NCBI RefSeq assembly: GCF_024137965.1
Contig: NZ_CP099975.1
Location: 2,418,001-2,482,000 of the forward strand
Direction of reading: 5' to 3'
Source: Halomonas sp. Y3
GTDB lineage: Bacteria > Pseudomonadota > Gammaproteobacteria > Pseudomonadales > Halomonadaceae
Length of the DNA stretch: 64,000 nt
In this document: positions 35,948 to 45,013 of the stretch, piece by piece
How the letters are laid out: each line of letters begins with the position of its first letter
Position numbering within the stretch: the first letter of the stretch is position 1
The notes under the pieces: generated by a model
Databases searched by the model: none
What the model was told of the DNA's origin: nothing
What the model saw: only the letters and a program-made list of their open reading frames with translations
Made by a program: the position numbers and the translations under genes

Positions 35948-36484
35948 TCAGCTTCGCTTCAGTTGAGCGATCGGCATCTCCAGGCGCTGCTGGCGATGCA
36001 GCAGGTTGAGCAGCACGATAGCGCGCTCCTCCCCCTTGTGGCTGGCGAAAACGGCCTGGAGCTCCTTGAAGGGGCCCTCGGTGATGGTGACCGCCTCGCC
36101 GGCGCGGAAGTAGAGGTTGCGGTCGGTGGTGCTGCGTTCGCTGCCGTGCTCGCGCAGGGTGGCCACCAGGCCATCCTCCACCGCCACCGGCATGTCGCCG
36201 AAGCCCACCAGCTTGAGCACGCCGCGGGTCGAGCGGATCGGGCGCCAGTTGCTGACCAGCCGGTCGAGGCGAATGAAGAGGTAGTAGGGGAAGAGCGGCT
36301 CGCAGACCCACTCGAGCTTGCCGCGGCGCTTCTTCTGCACCTCGAGCACCGGGTGGAACACCTCGTAGCCCTGGTTGGCCAGGTGCTCGGCGGCGCGGAA
36401 GGACTCGCCGCCCTTGCACTGGATCACGTACCAGCGGGGGACGGCATCATCGCCGGACTCGAGGGTCGCATCGTTGTCGTTCAT
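35948..36484 (-). CDS. rfaH: Transcription antitermination protein RfaH (NusG paralogue)
   Basis: The 178-residue protein has an N-terminal NGN domain (RWYVIQCKGGESFRAAEHLANQGYEVFHPV, FPYYLFIRLD) and a C-terminal KOW domain (GEAVTITEGPFKELQAVF). RfaH binds RNA polymerase at ops sites and lets it read long envelope and LPS operons. No ops site was noticed nearby. GGAG precedes the ATG. A TAGAAT -10-like box on the minus strand at 36558-36563 sits beside a perfect palindrome (ACCATCGATGGT, 36563-36574). Confidence 0.9.
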   Translation of the reverse strand: MNDNDATLESGDDAVPRWYVIQCKGGESFRAAEHLANQGYEVFHPVLEVQKKRRGKLEWVCEPLFPYYLFIRLDRLVSNWRPIRSTRGVLKLVGFGDMPVAVEDGLVATLREHGSERSTTDRNLYFRAGEAVTITEGPFKELQAVFASHKGEERAIVLLNLLHRQQRLEMPIAQLKRS

Positions 36485-36631
36485 GAGACTCCTGTCGGAA
36501 AAGGCCGGGAGGCTGGTATCGGTGCGGGCCCTCTGCAACAATCGGCCCGAGAGACAGATTCTACCATCGATGGTGACCGCCTGTGATGGCTCGCCGCCAC
36601 CCCGGGCGGCTCGCAAGGAGTGCCCTTCCCG

Positions 36632-38011
36632 ATGCCAAGCCCCCTGCCCAGCCCGACGCCGCACCGCAGCTGGCGCGACGCCCTGGCGATCTACCTGCGC
36701 GCGCCGGTGATCACCATGCTCTTCCTCGGCTTCTCCGCCGGCCTCCCCTTCCTGCTGGTGTTCTCGACGCTCTCCGCCTGGCTGCGCAGCGACGGCGTGG
36801 AGGTGGCGGCCATCGGCTTCTTCTCCTGGGTCGGCATCCTCTACTCGATCAAGTTCTTCTGGGCCCCCGTGGTGGATCGCCTGGCCCTGCCGCTGCTGAC
36901 CCGCACCTTCGGCCAGCGCCGCGGCTGGATGCTGCTCGCCCAGGCCATGATCGCCGCCGGCCTGGTGGGGCTGGCCAGCCTTGACCCGCAGAACAACCTG
37001 GCCCTGGTGGCGGGCTTCGCGCTGCTGGTGGCCTTCGGCTCGGCCACCCAGGACATCGCCATCGACGCCTTTCGCATCGAATCGGCGCCGGACGATATCC
37101 AGGCGGCCATGGCCTCCACCTACATCATCGGCTACCGCGGCGGGCTGCTGGCCGCCGGCGCCGGCGCCATGTACGTGGCCTCCTGGCTCTCCTGGGAGGC
37201 GGCCTACCTGACCATGGCGGCCCTGGTGGGCATCGGGGTGGTCACCGTGCTGCTGCGCCCGGAGCCCGAGCGCCTCTCGCTCACCACCCAGCTGATCCAC
37301 GAACCGCGGGTGCGCGCCTTCCTGCGCGCCAGCCGCGGCAAGCCGCGCCAGCTGCGCCGCCTGGGGGCCTGGGTCATCGGCGCCATCGTCTGCCCCTTCA
37401 CCGACTTCTTCAGCCGCCACCGCCTCAAGGCGCTGTGGCTGCTGGTCTTTATCGCGGTGTTCCGGATCAGCGACCTGGCCATGGCCTCCATGGCCAATCC
37501 GCTCTATATCGACATGGGCTTCTCGCTTGCCACCATCGCCAACGTGACCAATGTCTTCGGCATCGCCATGAGCGTGACCGGGGGAATCCTGGGGGGGCTT
37601 TTGGTGGCGCGCTACGGCATCGGGCCGATCCTGGTACTGGGGGCGGCCGCCGCCACCCTGACCAACCTGCTCTTCGCGGCCCTGGCCCTGGCCGGCCAGA
37701 GCCTGCCCATGCTGGTGATGGCGATCGTCGGCGACAACCTGGCCAACGGCCTGGCCAGCGCGGTCTTTATCGCCTTCCTCTCCAGCCTCACCTCGCGGGC
37801 CTATACGGCCACCCAATACGCGCTCTTCTCATCGCTGATGACCCTGCCGGGCAAGTTCCTCAGCGGCTTCGGGGGGGTGGTGGTGGCCGCCGAGGGCTAC
37901 GCCACCTTCTTCGTGATCGCCACGGCCCTGGGCCTGCCGGCCATCGCGCTGGCGATCTGGATCAGCCGCGACCGCGACCTGGTGCCGGCCCCGCTGCCCC
38001 GCGGGGCCTGA
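36632..38011 (+). CDS. ampG: AmpG-like muropeptide permease (MFS)
   Basis: The 459-residue protein has about 12 hydrophobic segments and AmpG-style motifs: LFLGFSAGLPFLLVFSTLSAWL near the N terminus, IKFFWAPVVDRL, QDIAIDAFRIE and a C-terminal FSSLMTLPGKFLSGFGGVV. AmpG imports GlcNAc-anhydro-muropeptides for peptidoglycan recycling, consistent with the lytic transglycosylase in this region. AAGGAG stands 11 bases before the ATG; the GTG that overlaps this site is unlikely to be used. Confidence 0.88.
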   Translation: MPSPLPSPTPHRSWRDALAIYLRAPVITMLFLGFSAGLPFLLVFSTLSAWLRSDGVEVAAIGFFSWVGILYSIKFFWAPVVDRLALPLLTRTFGQRRGWMLLAQAMIAAGLVGLASLDPQNNLALVAGFALLVAFGSATQDIAIDAFRIESAPDDIQAAMASTYIIGYRGGLLAAGAGAMYVASWLSWEAAYLTMAALVGIGVVTVLLRPEPERLSLTTQLIHEPRVRAFLRASRGKPRQLRRLGAWVIGAIVCPFTDFFSRHRLKALWLLVFIAVFRISDLAMASMANPLYIDMGFSLATIANVTNVFGIAMSVTGGILGGLLVARYGIGPILVLGAAAATLTNLLFAALALAGQSLPMLVMAIVGDNLANGLASAVFIAFLSSLTSRAYTATQYALFSSLMTLPGKFLSGFGGVVVAAEGYATFFVIATALGLPAIALAIWISRDRDLVPAPLPRGA

Positions 38012-38024
38012 TCGCCACCGTCAC

Positions 38025-39878
38025 TCAGCGAGCGGCGCGCTCCGGGTTCGCCTCGAGCCATGCCTGGAGCCAGGCCAGGGCTCCCGGCGTCGTGCGCCAC
38101 TGATCGCGCATCAGGGTGCGGTACTGCCACGCCTCGGCCCGGGAGCCCGGCTCAACGTCGCCCTCCCCGGCACCGCTGGGAAACCCGGGCCGGGGGGTCT
38201 CGGCGCACAGCAGCGCCAGGGCATGGCCGTTGTGCTGCCGTGCCTCGGCCAGCGCCTCGACGCCCTCCTCCTGGCGCCCCAGGCGGTAGAGCGCCAGCGC
38301 CCGGCCCAGCAGCAGCCCGAGGGCCCCTTCCCCCAGCGGCTCGCCCGCCGGCGGATGGCTGACCGCCAGCGCCTCGGCGTCGCGCCCGTCGCGGAGCAGC
38401 TGGTCGAGCACCAGCTCCCGCAGGCCTAGGCTGTCGTGGTCGTCGAGCGCCAGCAGGCGCTCGGCCAGCTGCCGGGAGCGCTGACGCGCGCCGCGCTCCA
38501 TGCCCACCACCAGGGCCAGGCCCGTGCGCAGCAGCAAGGCATTGTCGGCATCTTCCCAGACCAGGGCACCGGGCCCCTCCGCGGCCACCTGCTCCAGCCA
38601 GCGCTCCAGCCGTTCGGCCAGGGGCACGAAGAGGCTGGGGGCCATCCAGGGGAGGCTGCCGAAACGGGTCGTCAGGGCCAGGACCAGCCCCTCCACCACC
38701 GCCGGGGCGTCGAGCCACTCGGGGTGGGCGCAGAGTTCGGGCAGCCACTCGCCGGCGACCGGCCAGGGGTCGCCCTCGAGCCCCAGGGAGGCATCACCGG
38801 CCGCCTCCACCGGGAAGTGGTCACGCCAGGCCGCCAGCAGCGAGGCCTCCCGCTCGCTCTGCCGGTACTCGAGGCGCCCCTCGGCGCCCCCGGAGACCCG
38901 CAGCTTCGGGGCGGTGGGCAGCACCTCCAGCAGGGCCTGCAGCGACGCCAGGGGGCCGGCCAGGTCCTCCTCGGCGTTGAGCAGCTGCTCGGCCAGGGTG
39001 GCGCCGGGATTGTCGGCCAGGTCGGCCAGGAACTGCAGCTGGTCGGGGTCAAGCTCGCCCTGGCGGGCCAGCCGCCGGAACCAGAAGCGCGCCCGCTCGG
39101 CGGCCTCCTGCTCGTGCCCCTCGTGGAGCAGCAGCATCGCCTCGATATAGGCCAGGGTGGGGGAGTCGGGCAGCGCCTGCTGGGCGCGCACGAAGGCGGC
39201 ACGGGCGCTGTCCAGGTCGTCGGCGTCCAGATGCATCAGGCAGAGCCGCTCCAGGGCCACGCCGCGCAGGAAGAGCGGCCCCTGGTCGAGCACGGCGTCG
39301 AGCAGGGCCTCGCGCTTGCGGGTGAAGCCGCGCTCCTGGTAGAGGTCGAGGAGGATCTCGAAGGCGGGCTCGGCCTGCTCCGGCAGCCGGGACCAGTCGC
39401 CGCGCTCGAAGAGCGACTCGAGGATCTGCTGGGCGCGGCCGCGCTGGCCGGTCTCGGCGGCGATCAGCCCCGCCTCCAGCAGCGCCTGGGCCGGGGCACG
39501 CCCGCTGGCCAGGGCCGCCTTGAGAGTGTCGCCCTTCCACTCGCGCAGGGAGAGCATCCACATCAGGTGGCCAGGCACCGGACCGGGCAGGCGCACCGCG
39601 CCGCAGCACTGCTTGGTCTTGCGACCGGAGTCGCACCAGCAGGGCTCATTGCGCCCCGGACGGGCCAGGGGCTCAGCGGCAAAGTCGAGCCGCTCCAGGG
39701 GGGTCTGGGACCAGAGCTCAGGCGCCAGGGCCTGGGCCATGGGCAGTTTGCCCCCCACCAGCGACGGCCCCTCCTCCCGGGCCCAGGCCACCAGCGTCGG
39801 ATAGCGCTCGTCGCGCCGAATCACCTTGAGGGCTCCCGAGGCATACCCCAGCAGCTGTTCGACCCATACCGCCAGCAT
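38025..39878 (-). CDS. TPR-rich protein with a SEC-C zinc motif
   Basis: The 617-residue protein has an N-terminal SEC-C motif, PGRNEPCWCDSGRKTKQCC, with Cys at about residues 80, 82, 91 and 92, and a long helical repeat region rich in Ala and Leu resembling tetratricopeptide repeats (ALLEAGLIAAETGQRGRAQQ and similar). Such proteins are cytosolic scaffolds of unknown role. No enzymatic domain is visible. The ATG at 39878 follows GGAGA. It lies convergent and 13 bp from ampG. Confidence 0.72.
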   Translation of the reverse strand: MLAVWVEQLLGYASGALKVIRRDERYPTLVAWAREEGPSLVGGKLPMAQALAPELWSQTPLERLDFAAEPLARPGRNEPCWCDSGRKTKQCCGAVRLPGPVPGHLMWMLSLREWKGDTLKAALASGRAPAQALLEAGLIAAETGQRGRAQQILESLFERGDWSRLPEQAEPAFEILLDLYQERGFTRKREALLDAVLDQGPLFLRGVALERLCLMHLDADDLDSARAAFVRAQQALPDSPTLAYIEAMLLLHEGHEQEAAERARFWFRRLARQGELDPDQLQFLADLADNPGATLAEQLLNAEEDLAGPLASLQALLEVLPTAPKLRVSGGAEGRLEYRQSEREASLLAAWRDHFPVEAAGDASLGLEGDPWPVAGEWLPELCAHPEWLDAPAVVEGLVLALTTRFGSLPWMAPSLFVPLAERLERWLEQVAAEGPGALVWEDADNALLLRTGLALVVGMERGARQRSRQLAERLLALDDHDSLGLRELVLDQLLRDGRDAEALAVSHPPAGEPLGEGALGLLLGRALALYRLGRQEEGVEALAEARQHNGHALALLCAETPRPGFPSGAGEGDVEPGSRAEAWQYRTLMRDQWRTTPGALAWLQAWLEANPERAAR

Positions 39879-39947
39879 CGCTCTCTCCACCGTCCGAAAA
39901 ACGGCCCAGTCTACCAGCCCGCCCGGGCGCTGGGCAGCCGCCTACGC

Positions 39948-41192
39948 CTAGCCTTTCGCCCAGGCCAGCAGGGGGTGGGTGCGTCGCTGCATGTCGAGCC
40001 GGGCGCCCAAACGCACCAGGTTCCAGTAGTGGCCGTTGAGGGTCCGCGACAGCAGCAGGGTATCCGCCGGCGGCTGCAGGCGGTCCATGGCGGCCCACAC
40101 CTTGGGCGTCAGGTCACGCAGGCGGCGGTGGACCCGCACGTCGCCGAAGTCCTGCTCGCCGGGCGCGAAGAGCGGCGCCACCGCCTCGGCGGACTCCCGG
40201 TAGAGCGCCAGCGGTGCCCCCTGCCCCTGGCGCCCGCCCAGCTGCAGCAGCGCCTCATCCATGGCCATGGGATCCTGGGCCAGGGTAGCGTCGAGCAGGC
40301 GCATCATGGCGCGCAGTCGCGGCTCCGGCACCGGGATCACCGCCCCCAGGTCGTAGATCACCAGCCGCCCCTGGTCGTCGGCGGCGAAGTTGCCCGCATG
40401 GGGGTCGGCATGGAGCTCGCCGTGGGTAAAGAGCTCCTCGGTGATCCAGTCGGCCAGGACGGTGGCCACGCCCTGGCGCAAGGCATCGTCCGCGCCTTCC
40501 AGCTCCCGCAGCGGGGTGCCCGGCACATAGCGCATGGCCAGCACCCGCTCGCCGGAGAGCGCAGGCAGCGGCTCCGGGATCACCAGGCGCTCGAGGTGGG
40601 CATACCGGGCCCGGTAGCGGGCCAGCGCCTCGGCCTCGGCGCGGTAGTCAAGCTCGCCGCGCAGGCTCGAGGCCAGCTCCTCGAAGAGCGCGTCCAGGCG
40701 CGCCTGGGGGACCTTGAACCAGCGCCCCAGACGCATCAGCCGCCGCACCTGGGCGAGATCGCTCTCCAGCACCTCGGCAAGCCCCGGATACTGCACCTTG
40801 AGCACCAGGCTCTCGCCGTCGAGGGTCACGGCGCGATGCACCTGTCCCATGGAAGCGCTGGCGAAGGGGCGCTCCTCGATCTCCCGGAAGGTCGCCTCCA
40901 GGTCGCCGTAGTGGGCCTCCAGGGTGCGGCGGATCGACGCCCAGGGCATCGGCTCGGCCTGGCGCTGCAGGCGCGCCAGCTCCTCGGCCAGGTCCGGGGG
41001 CAGCAGGTCATCCCACTGGGACATGATCTGAGCCAGCTTCATGGCCGGCCCCTTGAGCTCCGAGAGCCCCTCGAAGAGCGCCTCCCCCAGCCCCCGCCAG
41101 TCGGCCTGGCCGCCCAGCCGGGTGCGCAGCAGCGCTCCGCCGGTCCTGGCGCCCAGCCCCAGCAGCCGCCTCGTCCTGCCGCGTTCTCGCAT
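39948..41192 (-). CDS. ABC1/UbiB-type atypical kinase
   Basis: The 414-residue protein is an ABC1/ADCK/UbiB family kinase-like protein. It has the conserved KGPAMKLAQIMSQW motif (KxGQ equivalent), ASASMGQVHRA, ELDYRAEAEALARYR, and the catalytic-loop-like HGELHADPHAGNF with DLGAVI. No C-terminal membrane anchors are seen, unlike E. coli UbiB, so this is a stand-alone member. Members support ubiquinone synthesis or lipid homeostasis; the target here is unknown. It is divergent from topB with 132 bp between. Confidence 0.85.
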   Translation of the reverse strand: MRERGRTRRLLGLGARTGGALLRTRLGGQADWRGLGEALFEGLSELKGPAMKLAQIMSQWDDLLPPDLAEELARLQRQAEPMPWASIRRTLEAHYGDLEATFREIEERPFASASMGQVHRAVTLDGESLVLKVQYPGLAEVLESDLAQVRRLMRLGRWFKVPQARLDALFEELASSLRGELDYRAEAEALARYRARYAHLERLVIPEPLPALSGERVLAMRYVPGTPLRELEGADDALRQGVATVLADWITEELFTHGELHADPHAGNFAADDQGRLVIYDLGAVIPVPEPRLRAMMRLLDATLAQDPMAMDEALLQLGGRQGQGAPLALYRESAEAVAPLFAPGEQDFGDVRVHRRLRDLTPKVWAAMDRLQPPADTLLLSRTLNGHYWNLVRLGARLDMQRRTHPLLAWAKG

Positions 41193-41324
41193 GTCAGACT
41201 CCCGATGGGTGATGGTCAGCGGTCAATAGTGATACAGGAATTGTACATCATAAGAGCGAAATGACACCTGGCCAATCGGGATCGACACTGGAAGAATCTC
41301 TATATCGATGCCGACGAGTCCGCC

Positions 41325-43292
41325 ATGCGCCTGATCATCGCCGAGAAACCCAGTATGGCCCGGGCCATTGCCGCCGCCCTGCCCGGCGCTCCCCGCAAGC
41401 AGGAGGGCGCCATCGCGGCGGGGGATACCCTGGTCACCTGGTGCCTGGGCCACCTGCTGGAGCAGGCCCCGCCCGACGCCTACGACCCGGCCCTCAAGCA
41501 GTGGCGCCTGGACACCCTGCCGATCCTCCCCGACCGCTGGAAGCTGACCCCTCGCCCCAAGGCGCGCGGCCAGCTGGCGGTGATCCGCCGGCTGCTCAAG
41601 CAGGCCCGGGAGGTGGTCCACGCCGGGGACCCGGACCGGGAGGGGCAGCTGCTGGTCCAGGAGGTGATCGAGCACCTGGGCTGGAAGGGGCCCGTCCTGC
41701 GGCTGCTGGTCAGCGACCTCAACCGCCCGGCGGTGCAGCGCGCCCTGGCGCGGCTGGAGGATAACGCCCACTACCGCCCCCTCTACCGGGCCGCCGAGTG
41801 CCGCGCCCGGGCCGACTGGCTCTACGGCATCAACCTGACCCGGGCCTGGACCCTCACCGGGCGCCAGGCGGGCCACGACGGCGTGCTCTCGGTGGGCCGG
41901 GTGCAGACCCCGGTGCTGGGCCTGGTGGTGCGCCGCGACGCCGAGATTCGCGACTTCACGCCGCGGCCCTTCTTCGTGCTCTGGGCGGACCTCGCCGTGG
42001 CCCGGGGCCGCCTGCGCGCCTGGTGGGCTCCCGGCGAGGGCCACCCCCAGGACGACCAGGGCCGACTGCTCGAACGCGAGCCTGCCGCGGCCCTCGCCGA
42101 GCGCCTGCCCGGCGCCGAGGGGCGACTCACCGCCCTCGCAACCCAGGAGAAGCGCCAGCCCGCCCCCCTGCCCTATTCGCTCTCGGCGCTGCAGGTGGAC
42201 GCCGCGCGGCGCTACGGGCTCTCCGCCAAGGCGGTGCTGGATACCTGCCAGGCCCTCTACGAGCGCCACCAGCTGATCACCTACCCCCGTTCCGACTGCC
42301 GCTACCTGCCCCAGGAGCACTTCGCCGCCGCCCGGGCCACCCTGGAGGGCGCCTGCCGGGCGGACGACACCCTGAGCCGCTGGCTGGCCGGGGCCGACTT
42401 CTCGCGGCGCTCTCGCGCCTGGAACGACAAGCAGGTGGGCGCCCACCATGCCCTCGCCCCCACCGGCCGCCCCATGGAGCCGGCGCGCCTCTCGGCCACC
42501 GAGGCCAATGTCTACCGGCTGATCGCCCGCAACGTCCTGGCCCAGTTCTATCCTGCGCTTTCCACCCGGGAGGTGAAGGCGGAGTTCACGATTCTGGACG
42601 AGCGCTTCCGCGCCCGAGGGCAGGAGATCCTCGAGGCGGGCTGGAAGCCGCTCTTCACCACCCGGGACGAGGCACCGCCGCTGCCGCCGCTGACCGAGGG
42701 CGAGGCGTGCCGGGTCGACGAGACCGGCGTGGAGGACCGCGAGACCCGCCCCCCGGAGCCCTTTACCGACGCCAGCCTGATCAAGGCGATGATGAATATC
42801 GCCCGCTACGTGGAGGACCCGGCGGTGCGGCGCACCCTGCGCGAGCACGACGGCCTGGGTACCGAGGCCACCCGGGCCGGCATCATCGAGACCCTGGTGG
42901 AGCGTGGCTACCTGGTTCGCCGCGCCAAGGCGCTGCGCGCCACCCGCCTGGGCAGCGCCCTGATCGCCTCGCTGCCCGAGGCCGCCGGACGGCCGGAGCG
43001 CACCGCCCTCTGGGAGCAGCGCCTCTCGGCCATCGCCGAGGCGACGGCCGAACCGGCCCCCTTTCTTGCCGAGCTGGTGGAGGACCTGCGCCGGCTGCTG
43101 GCCCACGCCGACGCCGCCGGGCTGCGCCGGTCCCTGGCCGAGGCCAGGGGCGAAGAAGCGGCCGCGGCCTCGACGGCTCGCAGCGCCAGCCGTTCGGGGC
43201 GCACTCGCTCCGGCAGCGCCCGCAGCGGGCGAACCGCAGGCCAGAACCCCAGGGGCAAGCGTCGCCCCGCTCGCCGCCGGAGCCCCTCATGA
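41325..43292 (+). CDS. topB: DNA topoisomerase III
   Basis: The 655-residue type IA topoisomerase has the N-terminal Toprim domain (MRLIIAEKPSMARAIAAALPG, HAGDPDREGQLLVQEV) and the catalytic Tyr at about residue 320 in LITYPRSDCRYLP. The middle shows SVGRVQTPVLGLVV. It relaxes negatively supercoiled DNA and decatenates replication intermediates. A basic Ser/Arg-rich tail (SASRSGRTRSGSARSGR) replaces zinc fingers. The stop overlaps the downstream PanE-like start by 4 bp. Confidence 0.95.
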   Translation: MRLIIAEKPSMARAIAAALPGAPRKQEGAIAAGDTLVTWCLGHLLEQAPPDAYDPALKQWRLDTLPILPDRWKLTPRPKARGQLAVIRRLLKQAREVVHAGDPDREGQLLVQEVIEHLGWKGPVLRLLVSDLNRPAVQRALARLEDNAHYRPLYRAAECRARADWLYGINLTRAWTLTGRQAGHDGVLSVGRVQTPVLGLVVRRDAEIRDFTPRPFFVLWADLAVARGRLRAWWAPGEGHPQDDQGRLLEREPAAALAERLPGAEGRLTALATQEKRQPAPLPYSLSALQVDAARRYGLSAKAVLDTCQALYERHQLITYPRSDCRYLPQEHFAAARATLEGACRADDTLSRWLAGADFSRRSRAWNDKQVGAHHALAPTGRPMEPARLSATEANVYRLIARNVLAQFYPALSTREVKAEFTILDERFRARGQEILEAGWKPLFTTRDEAPPLPPLTEGEACRVDETGVEDRETRPPEPFTDASLIKAMMNIARYVEDPAVRRTLREHDGLGTEATRAGIIETLVERGYLVRRAKALRATRLGSALIASLPEAAGRPERTALWEQRLSAIAEATAEPAPFLAELVEDLRRLLAHADAAGLRRSLAEARGEEAAAASTARSASRSGRTRSGSARSGRTAGQNPRGKRRPARRRSPS

Positions 43293-44233
43293 CCCCTCTG
43301 CCCCACCACTGGATCATCGGGCCTGGCGCCCTGGGCCGCCTGATCGGCCTGCGCCTGGCCACGTCGGGCAGCCGCGTCACTCTGGCCGGCCGCCGCCCCC
43401 TGCCCGAGCGGCAGACGCTGATCACCCCCGAAGGGACGCGTCTCGACGCCACCCTCTTCACGACCACTCTGGCCAACCTGGCAGGCACCCCCGACGTCGT
43501 GCACCTGACCACCAAGGCCTACGGCGCCGAGGGCGCCCATGCCGCCCTGGCTCCCCGTCTCCCGGCGGGCACCCCCCTGGTGCTGTGGCAGAACGGCTTC
43601 GGCTGCCAGCCCCGACTCACGGCGCGCCACGACGGACCCGTGCTGTGCGCCACCACCACCGAGGGGGCCTTCGTGGAGGGCGACGACCGAGTGGTCCACG
43701 CCGGCCACGGCGAGACCCTGATCGGGGATCTCTCCCCCTCGTCGAACGCTGCCCATGGTGAGCTGGCCCGCACGCTGGCGTCCGCGCTGACCCAGGCCGG
43801 CCTGCCGGCGCGGACGGTGGACGATATCCGCCGGCGACTCTGGCAGAAGCTCGCCGTCAACGCCGCCATCAACCCCCTGGTCGCCCGCTTTCGCATCCTC
43901 AACGGGGAGCTGCGTGCCCCCCGCTACCGCCCCCTGGTGGAGTCGCTGATCGCGGAGGTGGCCGCCATCCTCGCCGCCGAGGGCATAGACCCGCCCGAGG
44001 GCCAGGGAGCGCCGGGCTGGCAGGCCCTGGTGTGGCGGGTCATCGAGGGCACCGCCGGTAACCGCGCCTCCATGCTGCAGGACGTGCTGGCCGCTCGCCC
44101 CACCGAGCACGAGGCAATCCTCGGCCCCCTGCTGGACGCCGCCGACGCCCACGGGCTCCAGGCCCCGGGACTGGCCGAGCTGGCCGCCTGGCTGCGCCAA
44201 CGGGAGCTGGCGGGCATCGGAAACTGTTGCTAG
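43289..44233 (+). CDS. Ketopantoate reductase-like protein (PanE/ApbA family)
   Basis: The 314-residue protein has the N-terminal Rossmann motif GPGALGRLIGLRLATSGSRVTLAGR and the family motifs VVHLTTKAY, LVLWQNGFG and the C-terminal catalytic Lys-Asn block KLAVNAAINPLVARF. It would reduce ketopantoate to pantoate with NADPH in pantothenate synthesis. Several unlike paralogues exist in this family, so the substrate is likely but not certain. ATGA overlap with topB suggests coupling. Confidence 0.82.
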   Translation: MTPLPHHWIIGPGALGRLIGLRLATSGSRVTLAGRRPLPERQTLITPEGTRLDATLFTTTLANLAGTPDVVHLTTKAYGAEGAHAALAPRLPAGTPLVLWQNGFGCQPRLTARHDGPVLCATTTEGAFVEGDDRVVHAGHGETLIGDLSPSSNAAHGELARTLASALTQAGLPARTVDDIRRRLWQKLAVNAAINPLVARFRILNGELRAPRYRPLVESLIAEVAAILAAEGIDPPEGQGAPGWQALVWRVIEGTAGNRASMLQDVLAARPTEHEAILGPLLDAADAHGLQAPGLAELAAWLRQRELAGIGNCC

Positions 44234-44306
44234 GCTACAGGCTTATCCATCACTCGCCCTGCGGCCCCGCCATCGCCGGCCCGGCCGCAGCGCAAGGAAA
44301 GGAATC

Positions 44307-44873
44307 ATGAAAACGGGTTCCGCCTTCGCTCTCCTGCTGGCCCTGGCCGTGATGGCCGCAGCCCCCCCGGCCAGCGCCGACGACACGCCCTCCTTTGCCG
44401 GCCAGGACGCCGAGCTGATGCGCCTCGACAACGGCGTGGTGATCGAGGGGCGCGATATCGATACGCCGGATGGCTACACCTCCGGCTTTCGTCTGATCGC
44501 GGGCTACTCCCCCTTCCAGCTGCCGAGGCTCGACCTCGCCGCGGAGTTCAGCTATCGCCAGAGCGATGAGGTGCCGACCCGCCTGGGCGAGCAGCAGCTC
44601 CTGATCAACTCGGTAAGCGTGGGCGGCAGCCTGATGGCCGGGGTGCGCATCGGCCGGCTGGGCCTCTACGCCAAGTCGGGCGTGGCGGGCTGGGAGGGCG
44701 ACGCCGTGATGCCCCGCGATGCCCTCAATACCGCCGGCACCACCCGCGTCACCGGCCTCGGCGCCCGCCTCCAGTTCGAGCGGGTGGTAAGCCGGCTGGA
44801 GCTGGAGGAGTTCGACGCCCCGGACATGGCCCACCTCAACCTGCTGACCGCCTCGCTGCATATTCCCTTCTAA
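44307..44873 (+). CDS. Small outer-membrane beta-barrel protein
   Basis: The 188-residue protein starts with a signal peptide (AFALLLALAVMAAAPPASA) and contains alternating strands (FRLIAGYSPFQL, LRGLGLYAKSG-like segments) with a C-terminal LHIPF ending in Phe, typical of outer-membrane beta barrels recognised by BamA. It resembles OmpA-like or OmpW-like eight-strand barrels of unknown role. AAGGAAAGG precedes the ATG. The following 140 bp contain a tandem repeat element. Confidence 0.7.
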   Translation: MKTGSAFALLLALAVMAAAPPASADDTPSFAGQDAELMRLDNGVVIEGRDIDTPDGYTSGFRLIAGYSPFQLPRLDLAAEFSYRQSDEVPTRLGEQQLLINSVSVGGSLMAGVRIGRLGLYAKSGVAGWEGDAVMPRDALNTAGTTRVTGLGARLQFERVVSRLELEEFDAPDMAHLNLLTASLHIPF

Positions 44874-44880
44874 AGCCGTA

Positions 44881-44936
44881 AGCTGGAAGCTGGAAGCTGG
44901 AAGCTGGAAGCTGGAAGCTGGAAGCTGGAAGCTGGA
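44881..44936 (+). repeat. Eight tandem copies of a 7-bp unit (AGCTGGA)
   Basis: Fifty-six bases are eight perfect copies of AGCTGGA in the gap between the outer-membrane protein and ppc stop codons. At 44977-45009 the inverted form appears (TCTTCCAGCTT ... TCAAGCT), so the strands could pair. The unit length of seven makes it prone to slippage. A shorter relative sits at 57231. Confidence 0.92.
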
Positions 44937-45013
44937 AGGCAGCGTGAAACCTCAGCCGCTCGGGTCAAGGTTTTTTCTTCCAGCTTCAAGCTTATGACTT
45001 CAAGCTCTAGTGC

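Noticed and set aside
44881..44936. Possible CRISPR array
   Set aside because: The 7-bp units are directly adjacent with no spacers and no cas genes occur in the window.
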